Below the pieces are notes generated by a model. The model was not told the DNA's origin. It ran no database searches and saw only the letters and a program-made list of their open reading frames with translations. DNA of 64,000 nt, from NCBI GenBank assembly GCA_949152475.1, contig OX424559.1:32159119-32223118 (forward strand). Reading direction: 5' to 3'. Below, in pieces: positions 1 through 10,565 of the stretch. Each line of letters starts with the position of its first letter. The stretch's first letter is position 1. Made by a program: the position numbers and the translations under genes. Source of the stretch: Terebella lapidaria. Its lineage: Eukaryota; Annelida; Polychaeta; Terebellida; Terebellidae.

Positions 1-275
1 CACCTTAGGCCTCCTTAGGCATGGGTCACCTCCCCACCTTAGGCCTCCTTAGGCATGGGTCGCCTCCCCACCTTAGGCCTCCTTAAGCATTGGTCACCCC
101 CACCTTAGGCATGTGTCACCTCCCCTCCTTAGGCATCCTTAGGCATGGGTCACCTCCCCACCTTAGGCCTCCTTAGGCATAGGTCACCTCCACGCCTTAG
201 GCCTCCTTAGGCATGGGTCACCTCCCCACCTTGGGCCTCCTTAGGCTTGGGTCAACTCCAATATTTAGGCCTCCT
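1..275. repeat. Minisatellite, about 34-36 bp unit
   Basis: About seven degenerate copies of a unit built on CTCCTTAGGCATGGGTCACC. The array runs off the left edge, so its full size is unknown. The CCTTAGG core is not a telomere repeat. Copies become less regular to the right, where the array decays after position 240. Confidence 0.9.
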
Positions 276-1099
276 GGCACGGGTCAACTACCCTCCTTAG
301 CAGCTATACACTTCCTTGGGCTGGCTTACATACCCCTGCCGAGGGGGCATAATATTAAATGCAAGGGTCTAGGGTCATTAAATCTGCTTGTCTTGGCATG
401 TGTTGTATGTATATATTAATTTACATGCATGAAATGTCGATCTTCCCACCTTGTTCCATGTCATACATGCCAATATCCCTCCTCAGGCGGGCCTACATAC
501 CCCTTCCGAGGCTGGTTTACATACCCCGCCTGCGGCTGGAATCCTGTACCCATTTTCCAAACATGCAGATTTTAATGATGGTAATGCACCCAAGTGCCTA
601 TGATCATCATTACCGCTTCTCTAGGTAAGGAACATATGTATATACTCACTCATGTGCATGAAAAGTGAATCGGTCAAGGGTAAATAGATGTCTTTGTTCT
701 GAACAACATTCGCGTGTCAACGGAAGCTTTCGAGTGTGATTCAAATACTACCCCGGAACCGCATGTTCTCAAATTCGGAAATTTCAACTTTTTTCTTGCT
801 GTAGATAATGAGAAATGCTGTTAATGAAAATTATTGACACCCAAATAATGCTTTTATGCTGAAATATATTTGAAACCCGCACATCACAAAAGTATTTCAT
901 CACAATGCATGACGTGCCCTGTTTCGTAAGACTTTTTGAGAGTTATCTCAGAAACTCCAAAAATGAAAACAAGTTTGAACCAGTATCCATCTAAAACTAT
1001 GCAAGAACAATAATATATGTCATATTTGTTGACAAATTTTACAATCTGAGGGAGTTATAACAATTTTTAGGAGAGGTCGCCTTTTATGGGTACGATCCT
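276..1099. other. Non-coding, no gene seen
   Basis: AT-rich sequence with short similar blocks around GGCTTACATACCCC near 313-330, 490-505 and 511-526, perhaps remnants of another minisatellite. Short open frames here have no coding character. Confidence 0.6.

Positions 1100-1142
<43 letters not shown>
1100..1142. repeat. (AAT)n microsatellite
   Basis: About 14 uninterrupted AAT triplets. Confidence 0.95.
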
Positions 1143-1189
1143 TTGTCACATTAGAAAATAGCCAAGTTAAGTTCACAACCCAGACCGTA

Positions 1190-2216
1190 TTATTAAGGCG
1201 TTGGCTCTGAACAGCAGTTAGTCCTGGAAGATAGCTTGGGCCATAGTATTATGGCGTGGGTTCTGAAAAACAGCCAAGTTAAGGTGACCGTCATTACTGC
1301 GTTGGCTCTGAGCTGCAGTTAGTCCTGGAAGATAGCTTGGGCCATAATATTATGGCGTGGGTTCTAGAAAACAGCCAAGTTAAGGTTACCGTCATTACTG
1401 CGTTGCCTCTGAGCAGCAGTCAGTCCTGGAAGATAGCTTGGGCCATAATATTATGGCGTGGGTTCTAGAAAACAGCCAAGTTAAGGTTACCGTCATTACT
1501 GCGTTGGCTCTGAGCAGCAGTCAGTCCTGGAAGATAGCTTGGGCCATAATATTATGGCGTGGGTTCTAGAAAACAGCCAAGTTAAGATTACCGTCCGGAT
1601 CATATCATTACTGCGTTGGCTCTGAGCAGCAGTCAGTCCTGGAAGATAGCTTGGGCCATGATATTATGGCGTGGGTTCTAGAAAACAGCCAAGTTAAGGT
1701 TACCGTCCGGATCATATCATTACTGCGTTGGCTCTGAGCACCAGTCAGTCTTGGCAGATAGCCTGGGCCATAATATTATGGCGTGGGTTCTAGAAAACAG
1801 CCAAGTTAAGGTTACCGTCATTACTACGTTGGCTCTGAGCAGCAGACAGTCCTGGAAGATAGCTTGGGCCATAATATTATGGCGTGGGTTCTAGAAAACA
1901 GCCAAGTTAAGATTACCGTCCGGATCATATCATTACTGCGTTGGCTCTGAGCAGCAGTCAGTCCTGGAAGATAGCTTGGGCCATAATATTATGGCGTGGG
2001 TTCTAGAAAACAGCCAAGTTAAGGTTACCGTCCGGATCATATCATTACTGCGTTGGCTCTGAGCAGCAGTCAGTCCTGGAAGATAGCTTGGGCCATAATA
2101 TTATGGCGTGGGTTCTAGAAAACAGCCACGTTAAGATTACCGTCATTACTGCGTTGGCTCTGAGCAGCAGTCAGTCCTGGAAGATAGCTTGGGCCATAAT
2201 ATTATGGCGTGGGTTG
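1190..2216. repeat. Tandem satellite, 101/113-bp units
   Basis: Ten head-to-tail copies of a unit containing TTGGCTCTGAGCAGCAGTCA and CCATAATATTATGGCGTGGG. Units come in two lengths: a 101-bp form and a form about 12 bp longer that carries an extra GGATCATATC block before the TTACTGCG motif. Long and short forms are interspersed, as expected for unequal exchange or conversion. CCATAATATTATGG inside each unit is a perfect 14-bp palindrome. The array stops shortly before the KDZ exon. Confidence 0.95.
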
Positions 2217-2364
2217 TAGACAAATGGCACACTTGGCACAGAGCCTGGCTTGCAGCCAGCCAAGTCTGAACCGGATAAGGCACATTTTGTGATCTGCACA
2301 TTTTCTATATACGGATCCATCTATATAATAAATCCACTTTAAAATAATAGAGTGGTAATTGCAG

Positions 2365-2536
2365 ATGTCTTACAGTATGGGTCAGTGGATCTGGAAATGT
2401 GGAGGCGAAGCGATAGAAAGGCTCTGGTCTTTTCTGCGATGGTTCGCCTCCATCACAAAGGAGATGACGCGTTCACATAGGATTGATCTTCTCATTGATG
2501 TACTCCTCCACGCGAAGAAAAAGCACATGCTTCTAG
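2365..2536 (+). CDS. KDZ-family transposase, exon with the GE-x-x-ERLWS motif
   Basis: Encodes the conserved C-terminal catalytic stretch of KDZ (Kyakuja-Dileera-Zisupton) DNA transposases: GEAIERLWSFLRWF, then TKEM and SHRIDLLIDVLLHAKKK. In this family the GE-x-x-ER motif is thought to hold the last acidic catalytic residue. The exon is preceded by an acceptor (TAATTGCAG) and followed by the donor GTATTACT; it holds 57 codons plus one base (phase 1). That phase fits the exon at 5455. No earlier KDZ exons (zinc-binding region, first catalytic aspartates) are visible upstream, where a satellite lies, so the gene is 5'-incomplete here, or its start lies left of the window. Family assignment rests on the motif and is good; whether it is a live transposon, a relic or a domesticated gene is open. 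Confidence 0.75.
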
Positions 2537-3375
2537 GTATTACTCTTTCTCAGATTTTACCATCAGCTCCGTAGCCTTCAGGTTTGTGATTAGGGAATGG
2601 TCAAGCCTTAAATTCCTTCAAGATCTCCTGAAAGCCTAAAAGCCTTAAAATCTTCTCAGGATTACAGAAGTTATTCTGTCGGTTTTGTAAGTTTTACCTT
2701 GAGGTCATAATGCCATTTCGTGTGTATTATATGACATCTACTGGCAAAGGTGTGACTGTAGTTATGGTGTTATATTCATCGGGGCCTGTTGCATGAAAAT
2801 TTGTGCAAATGGGATTTTTTCTTGTAATGCATGCAATTTTAAAAACATTAATTGTATTTTTCCCCAAAACAGATGTTAATAAGTGTGTGGAAGCTTGAGA
2901 AAATACATATACATTTTTTTACAGAAATTGATTATCATTAAAATTAAATTTTCTACATTTTTGAGGTAAAAAATGGCCAAAAATGGCCGTAATGCATTAG
3001 CATCATGAAAACATTATAAATAATTCTACTATTACTGAGAATTATTAAATAAGATACGGGGTTGTTTAATGCAAATTATATCTTTTTGAGCACTTCATTG
3101 TTCATATTTCATTAATTTGTCAAAATATTCAAAGCATTTTGTTTTTTCTCCCAAAAAACATGAATTTGTGTATTATGTAATGTTTTGGGTGAAATTTTTC
3201 ATGATTATAACTTCCCAATAATTTTATTCATACTGATTGCTCAAATATGAACAATAGTTTTAAAATAAGCAAATACATCTATATATATATTAATTGAATA
3301 CATCAATTTCGGTATCAATTTCGAATGTACTAAATCTATTTCAGTTTTCTGTTAAGAAGTATTATGCTCGCTCGG
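2537..3375. other. First intron of the KDZ gene, left part
   Basis: AT-rich, with no open frame of note. The full inferred intron spans 2537-5454 and contains the 243-bp dispersed repeat and a TIR element described separately. Confidence 0.5.
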
Positions 3376-3619
3376 AATTTTGGGGAATTTATGACGGGTG
3401 CCACTAGTGGGGCAGGAAATGCTCACTCTTTCCGGAACACCTGATTTCACCTCCTAATGGCCATTTTTGGGGGTTCATGAGTTTCCTTGTCATTTTTGTT
3501 TTCTCTCACTTCGTATGCCTGATATGACTTTCTGTCCCCGGACTATGAGATTGGATAACGGACCCTGTTTTGTTTGCTCGGAATACTTAATACTGGGTAT
3601 TGATTCCACGTCTATTAGA
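3376..3619 (+). repeat. 243-bp dispersed repeat, copy 1
   Basis: Near-identical to 19886-20127 at a constant offset of 16,510 bp, with only about ten substitutions; a related piece lies inverted at 21583-21766. Contains ATGACGGGTGCCACTAGTGG, GAAATGCTCACTCTTTCCGG and a distal GATTCCACGTCTATT. Both long copies start and end at the same place, so this is a discrete mobile or conserved unit. No coding frame is shared between copies. I do not recognise the family with certainty. Confidence 0.85.
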
Positions 3620-4170
3620 ATGTTCATGTCACGTCCGTCCCCTGGTGGGCTTCTTGACCTGTCCTCAGTGCCACAGAATGTACTTTAAAACATTTCAAAT
3701 ATCATAGTCAATAAATTAGAATCAATTGGAATGTAACTTCCCATTCATTGCTGGTCTGTGAGCGCATTACTGTTTTAATGTCACGTCCGTCCCTGGCCTA
3801 TGAAGCTAACGCATTTGCACAAATTTGCGTGCTACAGGCCTCGGGGCTTATTTCTATATCAAAAGCATAGAAATATTTAATTTTAACATCGCCAACATAA
3901 TATTATTGATTGTACTAATGGTACTAATGGTACTAATGGTACTAAACTTTCGTTACAGAGTTTGACCATATCTTCCAGCCGAATAGGTTAGGGAAGATAT
4001 ATCCTGCAGATCTTCATATTCATATATGTTCAATTTGTTTATATACGTTGACTATTATTTCTTTAAAAAAACCGAGTCGTGTTCCTACAGAGGATTCATG
4101 TCCTGGTGCGAGAACGAACATTCCTCTTGGCGCTGAAAAACAAGTATGCACGTCAGTACATTGTTATTTT
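3620..4170. other. Non-coding, with a short tandem repeat
   Basis: Intron sequence. Positions about 3914-3950 hold four copies of the 10-mer GTACTAATGG. Two copies of GTCACGTCCGTCC flank a segment at about 3630 and 3780. Confidence 0.6.
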
Positions 4171-5313
4171 TAGGTTACCGGACCTATGGTCCGATAACCT
4201 ATTGTCGTGGCGTTGCGACAGTCGTCCGTCCGTCATCCGTCCGTCCGTTCACATTTTTATCTTTAAAGCTTACAGTCGAATCTTTCTGAAATTTTGCACA
4301 AAAATACCTAAAAATATTTCCAGTTGATTTTTTTTTAAAATCTTTATTTTCGCCTTTTTCTCAAAATGGCGGTCGATTTTGACGAAAAACGCTCAATTTT
4401 GTACTTCGACGACCATTTTCTCAAAAACTGTCTGATCAGTTTTGAGTTTTCGGTTTCAAAAGATTCCCCTTATGTACCTCTGTGATATGTATATGTTTGG
4501 TTGCCCTTGAATCGCCAGTCTGCGTGTGGCGGCCATTTTGAATTTTTGAGGGGTGGGCGAAAAACATTTTTTTTTGCCCCAAATCGCATTACTGTCCATT
4601 CTAGGCCATTTCTGGACAAAAAAAAAAAGGTCAGCCTTTGACAAAAATTTTGGACTGCCAGAACTGTACTCATAAAAAGCCTGAAGGTAGAGCTTAGATA
4701 TTGGCACTTTCGAATAGGAAGTCATATATGGCGATTTGTGTTGTGACCTTGAATTTGACCTTCGATGACCTTGAAAGGTCAAAACCGTCATTTTGGGGTA
4801 AAAAAAATGCCCAAGTTTGCTTCTACAGACGAAATTATTACAGATAGAGCTTATGTTTGCATCATGGGCATATAGGAAGTCGTATATTATGGAACAAATG
4901 ATGATGACCTCGATTTTGACCTTGAGTACTAAATGTGCAACATGGAATGTGTAGTTTGGCCGCTGAGGTTTAAAGTCTTGCACCTAGAGGTTAGAATTAT
5001 ATTATCAGCTTAAAAGGAGTCATATATATTTATGGCACATCTATTGGTGACCTTGGCCTGACCTTAGACGACCTTGAAGGCTAATCTCAGTCTCGCCTCA
5101 CCTGAAATGTTTGGATTGGCCTTCACTAACAAAATACTTGATAATAGGAATTATATGTTTGTATTATGAACATATAGCAAGTTCTATGCAGCACAATGTA
5201 TGGTGACATTGAAGTCCACAACGATGACCTTGGTTGGTATATCTGATGGTCATATGTCACCTGCAATGCTTAAAATCAAAATTGTCCGGTAACCTATCTT
5301 AGCCCTTGGGCTA
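4171..5313 (+). mobile_element. TIR element, family GGTTACCGGAC, copy 1
   Basis: Begins TAGGTTACCGGACC and ends GTCCGGTAACCTA followed by TTAGCCCTTGGGCTA; GGTTACCGGAC and GTCCGGTAACC are inverted. The start also folds on itself (GGTTACCGGACC TAT GGTCCGATAACC). The body has CGTCCGTC runs, CAAAATGGCGG blocks and stretches with TGACCTTGAATTTGACC. No transposase is visible, so it is non-autonomous. Related copies lie at 44.5-49.5 kb (plus), 60.0-61.8 kb (minus) and 62.4-63.3 kb. The long minus frame near 4456-4983 comes from this repeat and is not a gene. Confidence 0.7.
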
Positions 5314-5454
5314 TTTTTTTTTATCATGAACATACGATTGTTTGTTTGTCGGTATCCATATATGTGCTGTTTGAACTAACTACTGGTAGTTATGAACATT
5401 AGGTATCTGTTATGAACATCAGAATGGGCACATCACCTTGCTGTATGTCAACAG

Positions 5455-5627
5455 TTGGCCAAGCCATCGCCATGAGGATATGTCGCCGGATAACACGAAC
5501 CACCAAGAAGGTGAAGGCATCGGTGAAAATCCTCAATTCCTTGGGCTTTGTGAGCGATGGCCATCCACTTGACGGAAGGGTGGCACTTGACCCCACGTCG
5601 GAGATATTCGCAGAGCCCGCGAGGGAG
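5455..5627 (+). CDS. KDZ-type transposase, probable next exon
   Basis: Open exon between an acceptor (GCTGTATGTCAACAG) and a donor (GAG/GTATTG). It begins with two bases that complete the codon left by exon 2365-2536, and ends in phase 0. The product reads GQAIAMRICRRITRTTKKVK, a basic and probably helical stretch, then a LNSLGFVSDG segment and an acidic end, which suits the region following the AKKK motif in KDZ proteins. No family motif identifies it independently; its assignment rests on phase, direction and codon-like sequence. The intron before it is about 2.9 kb. Confidence 0.5.
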
Positions 5628-5997
5628 GTATTGTGATATTTCGTAGTCTTCTGTAATTTCCATGTCAATACTAAACATTCTTAAATATCCATCGCCACAT
5701 GTCATTTTAATAATGTTCGAAATATAAAGAAGCGAAGACAATCATTTTGGCTGAAAGGCATGAACTAATGAACATGAATTATAAAGAGACCTCCCTCCCG
5801 ATGTCCCTTTTTTATAGAAAGATTCCACCTTGTGAAAAAAAATAATATTACGAAACATTTTTGTAGCCTACAGTCCTTTTTGTAACTTTTCTGAATGTTT
5901 CAGGCGGCTGACGAGGGTATTCCGTGGTGTGTGCGAAGTGATTGTGCTTCACTTTCGGCAGCAGCGTCTAGCGGTAGACATCCCGCTGTGTGCTTAG

Positions 5998-6771
5998 GAA
6001 ATGATCATCTTGCTGGAATCCGTCGAATCCAAGCACACAGAGGTGACTTACATAATCAAGGATACCTCAGAGAGCACGTGGCTGGATCTTGGACGCAATT
6101 CGCTCCTGTATAAGCAAGCCGCAAGCCTGGAGCAACGGTACATCATCTACGCAAACAAGTTCTTGACACAACGCGACGGCTTGCCCTCTCAGATGCTTCC
6201 CAAGTTCTCAGATCACTGCGACGGCCTGCCCTCTCAGATGCTTCCCAAGTTCTCGGATCACTGCGACGGCCTGCCCTCTCAGATGCTTCCCATGTTCTCG
6301 GATCACTGCGACGGCCTGCCCTCTCAGATGCTTTCCAAGTTCTCAGAACACTGCGACGGCCTGCCCTCTCAGATGCTTCCGAAGTTCTCAGATCACTGCG
6401 ACGGCCTGCCCTCTCAGATGCTTCCCAAGTTCTCGGATCACTGCGACGGCCTGCCCTATCAGATGCTTCCCATGTTCTCGGATCACTGCGACGGCCTGCC
6501 CTCTCAGATGCTTTCCAAGTTCTCAGAACACTGCGACGGCCTGCCCTCTCAGATGCTTTCAATGTTCTCGGATCCCTGCGACGGCCTGCCCTATCAGATG
6601 TTCCCCAAGTTCTCGGAACATCACGACGGCCTGCACTCTCAGATGTTTTCCATGTTCTCGGAACATCACAACGGCCTGCCCTCTCAGATGCTTCCCCCGG
6701 AGTCTGCGCCGCCAGATGATAGAGAACAACTGGCTGAAGTGACATCGTTGGGTATATCGAGCGATATATGA
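5998..6771 (+). CDS. KDZ-type transposase, last exon with a 15-residue repeat tail
   Basis: A pyrimidine-rich acceptor (CCGCTGTGTGCTTAG) at 5997 opens a frame in phase 0, matching the previous exon. About 55 residues of helical sequence (EMIILLESVESKH, DLGRNSLLYKQ, LEQRYIIYANKFL) resemble the C-terminal region of animal KDZ proteins. It then enters tandem 15-residue units, consensus DGLPSQMLPKFSDHC: 11 full units and a partial one, followed by a short acidic tail and a TGA. Unit variants alternate (LPK/LSK/LPM, DHC/EHC), showing array evolution under an open frame. If the ATG at 6001 were used alone the product would be 256 residues. The Cys-containing repeat tail is not a known KDZ feature. 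The function of the tail is unknown. Confidence 0.5.
   Translation, partial: EMIILLESVESKHTEVTYIIKDTSESTWLDLGRNSLLYKQAASLEQRYIIYANKFLTQRDGLPSQMLPKFSDHCDGLPSQMLPKFSDHCDGLPSQMLPMFSDHCDGLPSQMLSKFSEHCDGLPSQMLPKFSDHCDGLPSQMLPKFSDHCDGLPYQMLPMFSDHCDGLPSQMLSKFSEHCDGLPSQMLSMFSDPCDGLPYQMFPKFSEHHDGLHSQMFSMFSEHHNGLPSQMLPPESAPPDDREQLAEVTSLGISSDI
6174..6692 (+). repeat. Coding 45-bp minisatellite, about 11.5 units
   Basis: Unit core CTGCCCTCTCAGATGCTTCC repeated every 45 bp. Because 45 is a multiple of three, the array is open in more than one frame, including 200 codons on the minus strand (6143-6745). Confidence 0.95.
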
Positions 6772-7311
6772 ACAGTGGTTGCTCAGAGAGCGAAACTGAT
6801 GATGTGTGGTAAAAAGATTGGACATGTCACACTATTTTGGAGACTTGGGTCATTTGAACTTGACACCAACTTTCCCTTCCACATATTTCGAATCCTGTAT
6901 ATTGTATCATCCAATGCACATACATGAATAGTTGGCAATATACTAGTGTCCTGTTTTGACTGTACAATTTGATGCGCACCGCGAACCAATCGTATCCTTG
7001 CATGCAAGTTTTCTTCTCTGAATAACCAATGTCAGCTGAAATGTTATTTTCTGTGGTTTGGAGAACTACATATGATGACGCCTATGTTTGTCCTATCTTC
7101 AATGTAACATCACTGTTTTTATTTCTATTGTTATCGAATATACGCACTCTCATTCACGATTTTGATTAGGAGTTATTTGAGATATTTATATACGTGTATA
7201 TTGTGGAGATATTGTAAAATTACACTTAAGTTTCGGTGGTTATTGCCGTGAAATAATTACGAGTTCGCGAGATCATAATCCATGGACGAATACTGTACAT
7301 TACCAATTTGT
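6772..7311. other. Non-coding, no gene seen
   Basis: Sequence 3' of the KDZ frame. It would include its 3' UTR, but no clear AATAAA signal stands out close to the stop. Otherwise featureless. Confidence 0.5.
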
Positions 7312-7365
7312 TATTGTATCCCCCGAACAAAGTTAGGCGGATACTATGGATTTGGCTTCGTCGTC

Positions 7366-7405
7366 CGCGTCCGTGTCCGCGTCTGTGTCCGCGTCCGCGT
7401 CCGCA
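7366..7405 (+). repeat. (GTCCGC)n hexamer tract
   Basis: Six or seven GTCCGC/GTCCGT hexamers. The frames this opens on both strands (7226-7856) are not credible genes. Confidence 0.85.
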
Positions 7406-7421
7406 GAGATTTTCTTGGGAA

Positions 7422-7760
7422 CGCGCTACAGCCCGCAATTCTCACCCGATCATCATTATTTTTTGCAGGCAGATATATAATGGTAAGATCCCGACACCAA
7501 TCGATTTTGGTTGCCGTGGCAACTGAATTGGTCGTTTGGGCACACATTTTGCATTGAAAACAGCCTGTTTGAGACACATGGCTTGTGAACGCGTTACAGG
7601 CCGCAATTCTCACCCGATCACCATTATTTTTTGCAGGCACATATATAATGGTAAGATCCCGACACCAATCGATTTTGGTTGCCATGGCAACTGAATTGGT
7701 CGTTTGGGGACACTTTTCGCATTGAAAACAGCCTGTTTGAGACACATGGCTTGTGAATGC
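7422..7760 (+). repeat. Direct repeat, two copies of about 170 bp
   Basis: The two blocks share GCAATTCTCACCCGATCA, GGTAAGATCCCGACACCAAT and GAGACACATGGCTTGTGAA with about 90% or higher identity. A diverged single copy occurs at about 19055-19240 in the second composite element. Confidence 0.9.
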
Positions 7761-8019
7761 TCTACAGATGACAGTTTTTGACGAATCTCGATAATATTTG
7801 GAAGTGTTGTTGGGAAGGGCTGTCACACGAAACCAATCGTTTTTTAGAATGATCATATAAATATTAATAGGTTAACAGCCTAACTTATCACAGAATTGTG
7901 AAATATTCATTTTGACATGTATGATCATTCCAATAGCCTGTACAATGGAAGGTAATGACATTGGTTTCTTGTTCAGAATGGAGAACTGATGTTTTCAGTG
8001 AAAACAGGACAATATTACT

Positions 8020-8890
8020 GAATAAGTTAACATTAACTTTACTAGTTAAGTCTATTATTGTCCACAATAAAATAGTTAAGACAAGAAACGTTTTTTATTA
8101 AGCTCAACAAGGTAAAGGTTTTGTCCAGTACAGATTTCATGGGTGTAACTGAATAAGTTAACATTATTTTTAATAGTTAAGTCTATTAGTAACCACAATA
8201 AAAATAGTTGAGACAAGAAATATTTATTATTAACCTCAACAAGGTAAAGGTTTTGTCCAGTACAAATTTCATTGGTGTAACCGAATAAGTTAACATTATT
8301 TTCACTAGTTAAGTCTATTATTGACCATAATAAAAATAGTTAAGTCTATTATTGACCACAATAATAATAGTTAAGATGAGAAATATTTAATATTAAGCCA
8401 ACAAGGTGAAAGTGTGTCCAATACAGATTTCATGGTTGTACTGAATAAGTTAACATTATTTTTACTAGTTTAGTCTATTATTGACCACAATAAAAATAGT
8501 TAAGACAAGAAATATTTATTATTGGGCTCAACAAGGTAAATATTCTGTCCAGTAGACATTTTATGTCTGTAACCAAATAAGTTAACATTTTTTTGCTAGT
8601 TAAGTCTATTATTGACCTCAATAAAAATAGTTAAGATGAGAAACAATTATTATTGAGCTCAACAAGGTTAAGGTTTTGTCCGGTAGAAATTTCTGGGTGT
8701 AACCAAATAAGTTAACATTATTTTTACATGTTAAGTCTATTATTGACCATAATGAAAATAGTTAAGACAAGAAATATTTATTATTGGGCTCAACAAGGTG
8801 AAGGCTTTGTCCAGTAGAGATTTTATGGCTGTGACCAAATAAGTTAACATTATTTCTTGCTAGTTAAGCCTATTATTGATCACAATAGCT
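8020..8890 (+). repeat. Satellite of about 128 bp, about seven units
   Basis: Each unit holds AAGTTAACATTATTTTTAC, GTTAAGTCTATTATTGACC and CTCAACAAGGTAAAGG. Units differ by small indels. Two to three related units sit at 19495-19680 and 20129-20350. Confidence 0.9.
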
Positions 8891-8904
8891 TTTTATGAAA
8901 ACAT

Positions 8905-10560
8905 TGATCAACTTTTACTTTGAATTTCAACTTGAGACCATGTTTGGCACATATTATGAGTTAAAATATAAGTCATGACGAAAGGTTCGATCCGGCTCCA
9001 ATTTCGTCATCTTGAAATGGAGTTTGGTCAACATTTATTTTGAATTTCAACTTGAAACCATGTTTGGCACATATTATGAGCTAAAATATATATCTTGTTG
9101 CAAAAAGTTCGATCTGGCTCCAATTTTGTCATCTTGAAATGCAGTTTTGGTTAACTTTTAGTTTGAATTAAATCTTGAAACCAAGTTTGGCACATATTAT
9201 GAGTTAAAATATAACTTATGACGAAAAGTTCTATCTGGCTCCAATTTCGTCATCTTGAAATGCATTTTTGGTCAACTTTTACATTGAATTTCAACTTAAT
9301 ACCAAGTTTGGCACATATTATGAGTTGAAATATAACTCATGGCGAAAAGTTTGATCTGGCTCCAATTTTGTCATCTTGAAATGCAGTTTTGGTCAACTTT
9401 TAGTTTGAATTTCAACTTGAAACCAAGTTGGGCAGGTATTATGAGTTAAAATATAACCTAAGACGATAAGTTCAATCTGGTTCCAATTTCGTCATCTTGA
9501 AATGCAGTTTTGGTCAACTTTTAGCTTGAATTTTAACTTGAAGCCAAGTTTGGCACATAATATAAGTTAAAATATAACCCATGGCGAAAAGTTCGAGGTT
9601 TAGTCAACATTTACTTTAAATTTCAACTTGAAACCATGTTTCGCACTTATTATGAGCTAAAATATAACTTGTGGCGAAAAGTTCGATCTGGCTCCAATTT
9701 CGTCATCTTGAAATGCAGTTTTGGTCAACTTTTACTTTGAGTTTCAACTTGAAAGCATGTTTGGCACATATTATGATTCAAAATATAACTTATGGCGAAA
9801 AGTTCGATCTGGCTCCAATTTCGTCATCTTGAAATGCAGTTTTGGTCAACTTTTAGTTTGAATTTCAACTTGAAAGCAAGTTTGGCACATATTATGAGGT
9901 AAAATATAACTTATGATGAAAAGTTCGATCTGGCTCCAATTTCTTCATCTTGAAATGCAGTTTTGGTAAACTTTTTAGCTTGAATTTCAACTTGAAACCA
10001 AGTTCGGCACATATTATGAGTTAAAATATTACTTATGACGAAACGTTCTATCTGGCTCCAATTTCGTCAACTTGAAAAGCAGTTTTGGTCAACTTTTACA
10101 TTGAATTTCAACTTAATACCAAGTTTGGCACATATTATGAGTTAAAATATAACTTATGACGAAAAGTTCTATCTGACTCCAATTTCGTCATCTTGAAATG
10201 CATTTTTGGTCAACTTTTACATTGAATTTCAACTTAATACCAAGTTTGGCACATATTATGAGTTGAAATATAACTCATGGCGAAAAGTTTGATCTGGCTC
10301 CAATTTTGTCATCTTGAAATGGGTTTTTTTCAGCTTTTACTTTGAATTTCAATTTGAAACCATGTCTGGCACATACATGTATTATGAGTCGAAATATAAC
10401 TTATGGTGAGAAGTTTGATCTGTTCGATTACTTTGAATTTCAACTTGGAACCAAGTTTGTAAAATATTCTGAGTTGAAATATAAATCGGTGAAAAGATTG
10501 ATCTATCTGTATTTTCGTTATTTTATCAAACTCGAAATGGAAATTCATATAAAGAGATTT
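8905..10560 (+). repeat. Satellite of about 121 bp, 13-14 units
   Basis: Each unit holds TCATCTTGAAATGCAGTTTT, TTCAACTTGAAACCAAG and TTTGGCACATATTATGAG. The spacing of the last motif is 120-123 bp across the array. About four related units lie at 20380-20830. The final units are the most diverged. Confidence 0.92.
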
Positions 10561-10565
10561 CAGTG

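Larger units (their letters stand above)
7312..10565 (+). mobile_element. Composite satellite-bearing element, long copy
   Basis: Starts with TTGTATCCCCCGAACAAAGTT, a near-palindromic CCCCCGAA/TTAGGCGG end, then a (GTCCGC)n tract. It continues as a duplicated block of about 170 bp, a 128-bp satellite and a 121-bp satellite, in that order. A second copy at 18958-20830 has the same start and the same order with fewer units, so the whole is one family rather than chance neighbours. No protein is encoded. The right end is not defined; the last recognisable unit fades near 10,565. Confidence 0.7.

Noticed and set aside
1-275. Telomere-like repeat
   Set aside because: CCTTAGG-containing units of 34-36 bp are not TTAGGG arrays; ordinary minisatellite.
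4456-4983. A 175-codon minus-strand gene
   Set aside because: The frame recurs in fragments at other copies of the GGTTACCGGAC family (e.g. 46956-47376, 62942-63281) and follows the repeat, not a protein.
6143-6745. A 200-codon minus-strand frame with Arg-rich repeats as a gene
   Set aside because: It is the antisense of the 45-bp coding minisatellite; any unit length divisible by three keeps such frames open.
7226-7856. Overlapping frames on both strands at the hexamer tract
   Set aside because: They come from (GTCCGC)n and the 170-bp direct repeat.
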